A DNA stretch of 20,717 bases from JBCCCJ01 sp039029315. Its GTDB lineage: Bacteria > Bacteroidota > Bacteroidia > J057. Positions 1 to 6,800 of this stretch are shown piece by piece. The translations under genes and the position numbers were made by a program. How positions within the stretch are numbered: position 1 is the stretch's first letter; each line of letters opens with the position of its first letter. The stretch is from positions 1 to 20,717 of the forward strand of contig JBCCGK010000156.1 in NCBI GenBank assembly GCA_039029315.1. The letters are read 5' to 3'. The notes under the pieces were generated by a model that was not told the origin of the DNA, ran no database searches, and saw only the letters and a list, made by a program, of their open reading frames with translations.

Positions 1-285
1 ATAAATTTTCAATGAGAATTAATCAACATCACCCAAAAACAGCGAAGTTCATTCATTCAAAAAGACGGTTTCCAGAGCATATGGGAGGATTTTTCTCCTA
101 TAAAAATGGACAAAGTCAAACTTAGAGACTGTTTTGGAATCTGTGCTGAGAATTTTTATGGTGTATTTTTTCCTCAGACAAGGCTCTTTTTTGTTCTCAT
201 AGTTGTGCTATGGGAACAAAGAAAGCCGCCGGATGAGGAAAAAAGACGCATACAAAAAATAAGGGATAGATGTTCAAACAGTCTC
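1..285. other. Non-coding stretch downstream of the lyase gene
   Basis: No convincing gene lies here. A plus-strand frame opens at 106 but runs antisense through the lyase gene that starts its 3' end at 286, and has no family-like content, so I treat it as a shadow. The only structure is a long imperfect inverted repeat at 182-227, listed separately. Confidence 0.6.
182..227. repeat. Long imperfect inverted repeat (hairpin)
   Basis: The left arm at 182-202 begins GGCTC and ends CTCATAG. The right arm at 208-227 begins CTATGGG and ends AAAGCC. They pair over about 20 bp with one bulged base and one T/G position, around a 5-base loop TTGTG. It lies about 60 bases beyond the stop of the minus-strand lyase gene, so it could end that transcript or protect its 3' end. 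No clear U tract follows on either strand, so a classical terminator is not certain. Confidence 0.6.
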
Positions 286-1221
286 TTAGCGAGCTGCCTC
301 CAATGCCTCCCAAAACCCAAGCTGATTGAGTGCCCGATGAATGTCTGCTTCTTCCTGGGCCGAGATGCTTTTGAGAGGAAGGCGACAAGGCCCACAATCA
401 ACACCTCGGTGTTTGAGGGCAATTTTTCCAAAAGTAGTCCCACCGCGATAGCTGAGGAGGACCTCAACCATTTGCATGCAGAGCAATTGATAGCGGTGAG
501 CTGCCTCCATATTGCCTGCGTCAAATTCCTGGATGACCTTATGAAAAAGTGGGGCAGCATAATTGTAGGTGCTGCCAACGCCAGCCGTCACTCCCAGGGC
601 CAGGGCTGATAAGAGGATTTCATCTGATCCGAACATGAGTTCATATCTTCCCTCAGCAAATGCTCTGCTCAAACGCATATCCATCAAGTCCCCATGAGAA
701 TACTTGATTCCAGCCAAATTGGGAATATGGCCATGAGCAGCTTGCAGAAAATCTCTCATTGGAAGATGAACCCCTGTCAAGGAAGGGATATGGTAATAAT
801 AAAAAGGCAAAGATGGCGCTGCCGCAGCGATCTCTCCGCATAATTCTGCCAACAGTTCCGCAGTAGTCACTGAAAAGAAAAAAGGAGAAAAACCACCAAT
901 GCCCCAAGCACCTATGGCTTCGGCATGAGCGGCCAGGTCTCTGGCATCGATCAAACTATTGTGCCCGACATGAACGATCACTTTGAAATCAGCGGGAGCA
1001 ATACGCATCCAGCTTTCTGCAACGGATTTTCTTTCTGCGATACTGAGGGATAGGCCTTCTCCGGTTGTTCCACAGATAAAGGCCCCAATGACACCATCCT
1101 CGACGAGCAATTGGCATTGCTGTTCTATGGTTTCCAGATCTAGCTGTCCATCTTGATGGAAAGCTGTAAAAGGAGCGGCGATCAGACCTTTAAGTGGAGG
1201 AAATAAGCGAGTCGTAGACAT
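286..1221 (-). CDS. N-acetylneuraminate lyase-like aldolase (DapA/NanA superfamily)
   Basis: This is a class I aldolase of the dihydrodipicolinate synthase/N-acetylneuraminate lyase superfamily, expected to be a cytosolic TIM barrel. Visible motifs are GTTGE at residues 51-55 (carboxylate-binding loop), YYYHIP at 141-146 with the catalytic Tyr at 143, and GIK at 171-173 with the Schiff-base Lys at 173. The wording around them (GTTGEGLSLS, YYYHIPSLTGV, GSTYNY) resembles animal-type sialate lyase (NPL) more than DapA, so cleavage of N-acetylneuraminate to N-acetylmannosamine and pyruvate is the best guess. The 311-aa length is normal for the family. The ATG at 1221 fits the family start. No nanE, nanK or sialic-acid transporter is nearby, so the substrate is inferred from sequence alone. 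It diverges from the peptidase gene at 1392. Confidence 0.85.
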   Translation of the reverse strand: MSTTRLFPPLKGLIAAPFTAFHQDGQLDLETIEQQCQLLVEDGVIGAFICGTTGEGLSLSIAERKSVAESWMRIAPADFKVIVHVGHNSLIDARDLAAHAEAIGAWGIGGFSPFFFSVTTAELLAELCGEIAAAAPSLPFYYYHIPSLTGVHLPMRDFLQAAHGHIPNLAGIKYSHGDLMDMRLSRAFAEGRYELMFGSDEILLSALALGVTAGVGSTYNYAAPLFHKVIQEFDAGNMEAAHRYQLLCMQMVEVLLSYRGGTTFGKIALKHRGVDCGPCRLPLKSISAQEEADIHRALNQLGFWEALEAAR

Positions 1222-1391
1222 AGGAATGAGTATGAGGAGGAAAATTGCAAAAATTCAATTACAGTTTTGAGTGTATAGGAGGGAAAAGGTAATTTCAGGC
1301 GGAGAGACAATTTGAATGACATTCTAAGGTTTTGTTACGCCTATTTCCAAAAACAAAACCCAAACAGTCTCTGAGACCCAATTATGTTGCT

Positions 1392-2981
1392 ATGAACCAT
1401 TCCTTCCTTATTCTCATATTCTGTATCCTTGGCATGGGGCTACAGTTGTTCGCTCAAGAGAGATTGCCTGATCCTCAGATCGACATTCTTCATTACAATT
1501 TTCAATTGGAAATGTCAGCGTCTACAGACCTTGTCAAAGGCCAGACAGAGGTGACAGTTCGATTCCCTCAAGCTGGAACAGAACAATTGGTTCTGGATTT
1601 GGATGATCGGGGGATGACAGTAGGGGAGGTACGCATGAACAAGGAGAGCTTGACCTTTTCTCACAAGCAGGAGCGGTTGCAGATTCAACTCCCCACGCCA
1701 AGCAAGTCGGAGGATACCGTGAGGGTTTGGATTCAGTATGAGGGCACACCAGAGGACGGCTTAATTATCAGCAAAAACAAATATGGAGATCGCACTTTTT
1801 TTGGAGACAATTGGCCGAATCGCGCACATTATTGGCTGCCAACAGTGGATCATCCGGCAGACAAAGCCTTTTGTGACTTCATTGTGATTGCGCCGGATGC
1901 CTATCAGGTGGTGGCGAATGGAGAATTGGTCGAAGAATCTGATCTCTCTGCTGGTATGCGGCTGACCCACTGGCGCAGTACGGTGGCACTTCCGACCAAA
2001 GTCATGGTCATGGGGGCCGCACGATTCGCTGTCCAATATGTAGGAAAAGTTGATGGGATTCCCATTTCATCCTGGGTATATCCCCAAGATCGAGACAAAG
2101 GATTCTTTGACTATGCACTTGCGATGCAAGTGGTCGCCATGATGGCAGAATATATTGGACCTTATCCCTATGCAAAACTGGCGAATGTACAATCCAAAAC
2201 GCGCTATGGCGGCATGGAGAATGCCAGCAATATTTTCTACTCAGAATCTTCAGTTACAGGAGATCGACGTTCAGAAACCCTCATTGCCCATGAAATTGCG
2301 CATCAGTGGTTTGGCAACTCTGCATCGGAAGCAAGCTGGTTTCATATCTGGCTGAGTGAAGGATTTGCTACCTATTTCACTTCTCTGTATATGGAAGCTA
2401 CATATGGCCGGGAACCCCTCCTAACACTCATGCAAGCCAATCGCACCCAAATATTGTCTTCCTCTGCCAGCCGAAAGCCCGTGGTAGATCCATCCGTAAC
2501 AGACCTCAATGCCTTACTCAATACCAATTCTTATCAGAAAGGTGCCTGGATCCTTCATATGCTTCGCAGAAAAATTGGAGATGAGGACTTTCAACAATCC
2601 GTTCGGACTTATTATGAAACATATCAATTCAGCAATGCGCTAAGCAAAGATTTCCAAGAAGTGGTGGAAGAAGTCTCAGGCCAGCAATTGGATGCTTTTT
2701 TTCAGCAGTGGTTGTATCAGCCAGGCTTCCCTGTGCTGGAAACCGATTGGACCTATGATGCCAAGAAAAAGAGCATTCAACTCAGTATCAAACAAACACA
2801 GAAAGGAAAGCTCTACCAATTCCCTTTGGACATCCGACTCGATCCCAAAGTCAAAGGAACATCCATCATTCAGAAGCTCGAGATCAGCGAAAAGGAAGAA
2901 AGCTTTAGCATCAAGGTACCCTGGGAGCCATATCAGGTTGTCCTTGATCCAGATACCTGGCTCCTCTTCAAAGAAGAATAA
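1392..2981 (+). CDS. M1 family metallopeptidase (secreted aminopeptidase)
   Basis: This is a zinc aminopeptidase of family M1 (gluzincin). With the ATG at 1392 the protein has 529 aa and opens with a typical signal peptide (hydrophobic residues about 5-18, likely cleaved near LFAQ), so it is exported. A longer TTG-initiated reading from 1332 adds 20 residues before the signal and is less likely. The exopeptidase motif appears as GGMEN at 273-277, a variant of GAMEN. The zinc motif HEIAH is at 300-304, and the third ligand Glu lies 18 residues on, at 323 in LSEGFATYF. The N-terminal beta-saddle domain (about 25-210) is present. The C-terminal ERAP1-like domain of full-length aminopeptidase N is absent, as in many short bacterial M1 enzymes. 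It probably trims peptides in the periplasm or outside the cell. Confidence 0.92.
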   Translation: MNHSFLILIFCILGMGLQLFAQERLPDPQIDILHYNFQLEMSASTDLVKGQTEVTVRFPQAGTEQLVLDLDDRGMTVGEVRMNKESLTFSHKQERLQIQLPTPSKSEDTVRVWIQYEGTPEDGLIISKNKYGDRTFFGDNWPNRAHYWLPTVDHPADKAFCDFIVIAPDAYQVVANGELVEESDLSAGMRLTHWRSTVALPTKVMVMGAARFAVQYVGKVDGIPISSWVYPQDRDKGFFDYALAMQVVAMMAEYIGPYPYAKLANVQSKTRYGGMENASNIFYSESSVTGDRRSETLIAHEIAHQWFGNSASEASWFHIWLSEGFATYFTSLYMEATYGREPLLTLMQANRTQILSSSASRKPVVDPSVTDLNALLNTNSYQKGAWILHMLRRKIGDEDFQQSVRTYYETYQFSNALSKDFQEVVEEVSGQQLDAFFQQWLYQPGFPVLETDWTYDAKKKSIQLSIKQTQKGKLYQFPLDIRLDPKVKGTSIIQKLEISEKEESFSIKVPWEPYQVVLDPDTWLLFKEE

Positions 2982-2999
2982 GAAATCTAATCTGCAAGA

Positions 3000-3036
3000 C
3001 TCTGTGTCCCTGTGGCTCTGTGTTCAATTCTTAAGG
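3000..3036. repeat. CTCTGTG-type intergenic motif
   Basis: Between the convergent peptidase and msrP genes the sequence repeats CTCTGTG, CCTGTGG and CTCTGTG, then continues TTCAATTCTTAAG. On the other strand it reads as repeated CACAGAG units. From memory, short degenerate runs of this kind occur between genes in many unrelated bacteria. I see only one copy here and cannot assign a function. Confidence 0.4.
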
Positions 3037-3042
3037 AGAAAC

Positions 3043-4020
3043 TTATTCATACAATCCCGCCACAAATTCTCCATAGCCATTGTACTTGAGAGTAGGCCTC
3101 TTCCGTCCATTGGGAATCATATATTCTTCCGCTTGCGACCATCTTGGGTGAGGCAGGCCGGGATCTACATTGGAGACGAAAGGATATTCATCCGGTGTTA
3201 CAGAGTTCCAGAAGGTTTTGGGTTGAAAACGGATGAAGTCAATTTTGACTACGGACTTGATGTTCTTATATCCATACTTCCAGGGAGTCACACAGCGGAT
3301 GGGTGCGCCATGTTGTTTGGGAAGTGGTTTGCCATAGATCCCAGTTGCCATGAACGCAAGCTCATTGGTCGCCTCCTCAATCGACAGTCCTTCCTGGTAG
3401 GGCCAGGGATACCATTCTTGATTCAGGACACCGGGCATCTGATTTCGATTGGCAAAACTGGTAAAACGGACAAAGCGGGCTTTTGCCTTGGGCTGGAGGA
3501 AGGCAATCAATTTGGCCATCGGGAAGCCTGTCCAAGGCACTGCCATGGCCCATCTTTCGACACATCGGAAGCGATAGGTACGTTCTTCTGTTCCAAATTC
3601 CTTGATCAGCTCCCCCAAATGGAAAGTCCCCTTATTCTCGCACATGCCACCCACCTTGATGGTCCAGTCGCTGGTATCGAAGGTGTGAACGTATTTGTAC
3701 ACATTGTAGATATTGGGGTCCTTGGGGTGGATAAACTCGTAGAAATTGTTGTATTGGGTCGCGACAGACTCTTTGGTCATTTTGCGGTCCAGGGGATATC
3801 GATCATTTCTCTTGGCTGGATAGTACTTCTCTTGTCCTTCAAAGGTGAAGTTGGGCGCTTCTTCCCGTGATGCATGGGCAAGGAGTGCAGGACTCATGGC
3901 TGCACCTATCCCAAAGAGACTGAGTTCTTTGATGAATTGCCGACGGTGGCGATAGGTAGACTCTTCTATCGGTGTGATGTTGCGGTCTTCCCATGCTTTG
4001 GGAATATGAATATGTGCCAT
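3043..4020 (-). CDS. msrP: MsrP/YedY-like molybdopterin-dependent oxidoreductase (protein-methionine-sulfoxide reductase catalytic subunit)
   Basis: This matches the sulfite-oxidase-fold periplasmic reductase MsrP (YedY), which repairs oxidised methionines in envelope proteins. Starting from the ATG at 4020 gives 325 aa. A twin-arginine export signal follows, HRRQFIK with Arg 26-27 and a hydrophobic stretch ending near LLAHA, as expected for a cofactor-loaded Tat substrate. A longer frame from 4086 adds 22 residues ahead of this signal and is rejected as the start. The molybdenum-ligand Cys is at 153 in RCVERWAMAVPWTGFP, nearly the family signature. Further family stretches are HGAPIRCVTPWKYGYK and the IKSVVKI region. 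The haem membrane partner MsrQ, usually the adjacent gene, is not in the window. The gene is convergent with the M1 peptidase. Confidence 0.9.
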   Translation of the reverse strand: MAHIHIPKAWEDRNITPIEESTYRHRRQFIKELSLFGIGAAMSPALLAHASREEAPNFTFEGQEKYYPAKRNDRYPLDRKMTKESVATQYNNFYEFIHPKDPNIYNVYKYVHTFDTSDWTIKVGGMCENKGTFHLGELIKEFGTEERTYRFRCVERWAMAVPWTGFPMAKLIAFLQPKAKARFVRFTSFANRNQMPGVLNQEWYPWPYQEGLSIEEATNELAFMATGIYGKPLPKQHGAPIRCVTPWKYGYKNIKSVVKIDFIRFQPKTFWNSVTPDEYPFVSNVDPGLPHPRWSQAEEYMIPNGRKRPTLKYNGYGEFVAGLYE

Positions 4021-4100
4021 AGGAGTGGAGATTGAGAGGGATTCGCAAAGTGCCAAGATCAGGAAAAAGTATGAGGAAATCATCACAAAAGATTCACGGG

Positions 4101-4850
4101 CTTGAAGAATTTCTTTTGGAAAGAATCATGGAATTGACGGCAACGGATACAGATTCTGCTAAAGGGTTTGCTGGGGTTGACTCCTTAACCGGGTTTGGAA
4201 GAATCGATGCAGGTGCAGCTTTGGAACTGGTCAAAAAACCATACAGGAAACTCAAACATTTTGGAACTGATGCAAGTTTTCCCTTTGTTCTGACTGATAC
4301 ACTGATTCAGAGCAATTAAGCTATTACTTTGCCGGAAGGCTATGAAATCAGCACAGGCACTGGACCAGGGCTTTGGGTTCCTCCTGGTGATTATGTGGTG
4401 GATGTATACAAAATCACAGCTACTGTCAGCCATAATCTGCCCAGCACAGACTCTATCATTGCCGCCTGGCCGCGTGCGAGTTCTAGCACGCTTTTGCAGC
4501 TCTTTGATCCTTCAACGAATCAGCTGAAAGCATACGAAAGAGCATATTTGCTTTCCTATGATCAACAAAGTGCTAAACTGGAAGGCGGCTATCTATACCA
4601 GGCCAGAAATTCGGATGGAAGTTCTGCAGGTTGGTGGCCCTTTCCTATCAACCAGCTCAACAAAGCTGAGCTAACCTATTCTCTCTTGATCCATGATAAA
4701 GCCCCTTTCACTTCTATCACAAGTCATAAATCCCATATCGGCTTCCATCTCTTTCCAAATCCCCTTCACAAAGAACAGATCATTTCATTTGAAACAGATA
4801 AGAAGGAGGTGTTGAAGATATGCCTGATGGATCTGGCAGGAAGTAAAATC
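4101..4850 (+). pseudogene. Remnant of a subtilisin-like (S8) protease gene with a T9SS C-terminal sorting domain
   Basis: One reading frame, broken by a single TAA at 4317-4319, carries the end of an S8 peptidase domain (GFGRIDAGAALELV, from about 4191). About 500 bases of linker sequence and a type-A T9SS tail (LFPNPL at 4749) follow. Before and after the TAA the frame is the same and reads SN-stop-AITLPEGYEIST; a CAA to TAA change would restore Gln. The catalytic Asp, His and Ser regions are missing upstream, because the frame runs straight into the msrP start region. The T9SS tail stops after DLAGSKI, exactly where the murF stop codon lies, so its last strands and the basic end are lost. 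I see truncation at both ends plus a nonsense mutation. The S8 assignment rests on the short GFGRIDA tail and is moderately sure. Confidence 0.72.
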
Positions 4851-6177
4851 AACCAATCAGCTCCACCAACCGCTCCAAAGCCATACCTCGCGAACCCTTG
4901 ATCAAAAGCAATCTCGCTCCTCTGAGTCGCTCGGCAATCTGGACACTGGCATCGACTACAGAAGGGTACCAATGCGTAGGAGAAGGAGCCTTTTCAGCGA
5001 AGAATCTCATCCGGGGACCGATGGCGATCGTAACTGTTGGAGAAAACCGTTGGACAAAGGTCCCTAGCTCTTTGTGAATGGCCTGCTCTGCTTCTCCCAT
5101 CTCCAACATATCCCCCAAGATGAGTCCAACAGGTTCTTCTCCTATTTCACAGATGTGTTGGATCGCAGCTTTCATGGAGGAAATATTGGCATTGTAGGCA
5201 TCCAACCAGATGGTATAGGGTCCCTTATGCAGGATTTGGCTACGGTTGTTGGAGGATTGGTAGGTATGGATTCCCTGCTTGAGCCCTTCAAGCGAAATGC
5301 CGAAAAATGACCCAATTACTACCGCAGAGAGAATATTGGTAGCGTTATAGGTACCGCTAAGTTGGGCCTGGAAAGTTTGAGGTTCTGACCAATGCGCGTG
5401 ATGAATCTGTAGTTCCATGTGATCCAGGCCATGCTTTGTGATGTTGGCAAACCATTCCGATTGTTGCTCTCCATAGGTGATGAGTCGCTTGACACCCCGC
5501 GCAGCGATATTCAAGTGTGGGTCTGATTCATTCAGGAAAACAACGCCATTGCTGCGTCTGAGATGATCGAAGAGCGTGCCTTTTTCCTTTCTTACTCCTT
5601 CCAGGCTCCCGAGTTTTTCCAGGTGTGCTGCCCCGATGTTGGTGATCATGCCATGCGTCGGTTGAGCCATCTCGACGAGTTCGGAAATATCTCCAGGCTG
5701 ATTGGTTCCCATTTCTACAATGGCAATCTCTGCATCATCAGGAATGGCCAGCAAGGTCAAGGGCACACCGATGTGGTTGTTGAAATTTCCCTGCGTGGCA
5801 AATACTTTTTTCTCTGTTTTCAGCACCGAATGAATCAATTCTTTGCTCGTTGTCTTGCCATTGCTTCCTGTGATACCAAGGATGGGAATGTTCAGTTCTT
5901 GCCTTCTGGCCCTGGCAAATGCTTGTAAGGCCTTCAGGCTGTCTTCAACCAAAAGCAGTCGATCATGATCCGCCTGATCATAGGCTGGATTGTCAATCAC
6001 TGCCAAAGCTGCTCCAAAACCAAGTGCTTTGCCTGCATAAGCATTGCCATCTACATGTTCTCCTTTCAAGGCAAAGAATATATCTCCTGATTGGACCTTG
6101 CGGCTATCAATGTGTACCTGAGCACCTTGATGCAGTGTGGCAAGGAGGGAGGAAATCGGAGAGTCTGACTGAGGCAT
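4849..6177 (-). CDS. murF: UDP-N-acetylmuramoyl-tripeptide--D-alanyl-D-alanine ligase
   Basis: MurF adds D-Ala-D-Ala to the UDP-MurNAc-tripeptide, the last cytoplasmic step of peptidoglycan precursor synthesis. The 442-aa length is usual. The N-terminal uridine-binding domain carries DSRKVQSGDIFFALKGE at 24-40. The Mur ligase ATP loop GITGSNGKTT is at 101-110, TQGNFNNHIGVPLT at 128-141, and EMGTNQPGDI at 155-164. The likely carbamylated Lys is 199 in the KEKG motif. The C-terminal domain has DAYNANISSMKAAI and GDMLEMG. The ATG at 6177 fits the family start. Unusually, the gene stands alone, outside a dcw cluster. Its stop codon touches the end of the subtilase remnant. Confidence 0.96.
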   Translation of the reverse strand: MPQSDSPISSLLATLHQGAQVHIDSRKVQSGDIFFALKGEHVDGNAYAGKALGFGAALAVIDNPAYDQADHDRLLLVEDSLKALQAFARARRQELNIPILGITGSNGKTTSKELIHSVLKTEKKVFATQGNFNNHIGVPLTLLAIPDDAEIAIVEMGTNQPGDISELVEMAQPTHGMITNIGAAHLEKLGSLEGVRKEKGTLFDHLRRSNGVVFLNESDPHLNIAARGVKRLITYGEQQSEWFANITKHGLDHMELQIHHAHWSEPQTFQAQLSGTYNATNILSAVVIGSFFGISLEGLKQGIHTYQSSNNRSQILHKGPYTIWLDAYNANISSMKAAIQHICEIGEEPVGLILGDMLEMGEAEQAIHKELGTFVQRFSPTVTIAIGPRMRFFAEKAPSPTHWYPSVVDASVQIAERLRGARLLLIKGSRGMALERLVELIG

Positions 6178-6239
6178 GATCGAATGAAATCTCTACTAAG
6201 TAAGGGGACAAATTTATTTTTGAGGGGGGATAGTGGGAA

Positions 6240-6297
6240 TAAGGGAGATAAGGCGGAATCCTGACCAATCAAGCCATTATATCCCCTATTTCCCTTA
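6240..6297. repeat. Hairpin upstream of murF
   Basis: The left arm at 6240-6253 (TAAGGGAGATAAGG) pairs with the right arm at 6284-6297 (CCCTATTTCCCTTA) at 13 of 14 positions if one G-U pair is counted, around a 30-base loop. The wobble pair favours the plus-strand RNA, yet both flanking genes are on the minus strand. It could end transcription from the small membrane-protein gene or sit in the murF leader. Confidence 0.4.
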
Positions 6298-6387
6298 AAC
6301 CCAAATTAAAACTAGTATTGTCTAACCATTTAAGATGAATCCAGGGGAGATGGCCTCTGCAAAGAAACAGACAAATTTGCATATTTC

Positions 6388-6642
6388 TCAACGGCTATGC
6401 CCCTGATTCCTGACAAATTCATGAAAGGCGCGTTCCTGCCATTTTTCTTCCAGACTTAGATCTTCGAGGTCTTTGTTTTGGTAGCCGATAGGAGAATAAA
6501 AATACCATTGCCAGGTAGGGCTGTGTTTGATGAAATAGTGATGAGAGAGATATTCATCGTGTTCATATACTCCTACAAACAGTCTGATCCAAAGCAGACA
6601 CACAGCCAAAATAATTCCGCGCCATACGTGTTTTGTTTTCAT
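6388..6642 (-). CDS. Small membrane-anchored hypothetical protein
   Basis: This is an 84-aa ORF from an ATG at 6642. A positively charged start (MKTKHVWRG) is followed by one hydrophobic helix at about residues 9-25. The rest is a polar tail rich in aromatic, Asp and Glu residues (HHYFIKHSPTWQWYFYSPIGY, then DLEDLSLEEKW). This layout fits a single-pass inner-membrane or exported small protein. I do not recognise a family. It reads the same way as murF, 210 bases upstream of it, and could share its transcript. Reality is supported by the ATG, the N-terminal helix and the lack of a better competing frame. Confidence 0.5.
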   Translation of the reverse strand: MKTKHVWRGIILAVCLLWIRLFVGVYEHDEYLSHHYFIKHSPTWQWYFYSPIGYQNKDLEDLSLEEKWQERAFHEFVRNQGHSR

Positions 6643-6721
6643 GGTTTTTCATTTGAAAGGGTTATAACACAAAGAAGCAGAAGCGTCAGCTAACAAACAC
6701 TTATTCTTGAGTAAAAAGCTG

Positions 6722-6729
6722 TATCTTTG
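6722..6729 (+). promoter_or_regulatory. Candidate Bacteroidota -7 box upstream of the FG-GAP gene
   Basis: TATCTTTG matches the consensus TAnnTTTG exactly and lies 71 bases before the ATG at 6801. No good TTTG -33 element is seen at the usual spacing, so this rests on the -7 box alone. Confidence 0.4.
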
Positions 6730-6800
6730 AATCATACGCACTACTTCATCTACAATTCGTGGATGCTCCTTCTTATGACCCCACCTTAATCTGAACTCAC

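Noticed and set aside
106..609. 167-codon plus-strand frame at the window start
   Set aside because: Most of it is antisense to the lyase gene and the part before that gene shows no protein-like pattern.
1332..1391. TTG start giving a longer M1 peptidase
   Set aside because: The ATG at 1392 places the signal peptide at the N-terminus; the extra residues precede it.
2692..3870. 392-codon plus-strand frame across the end of the peptidase gene and antisense to msrP
   Set aside because: It overlaps two well-supported genes in other frames, has a Ser/Ile-rich composition unlike a protein, and matches no family.
4021..4086. Longer msrP start at 4086
   Set aside because: It adds a second hydrophobic stretch ahead of the Tat signal, which does not suit Tat export.
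5563..6179. Plus-strand frames antisense to murF
   Set aside because: murF is fully supported by its motifs on the other strand; these are shadows.
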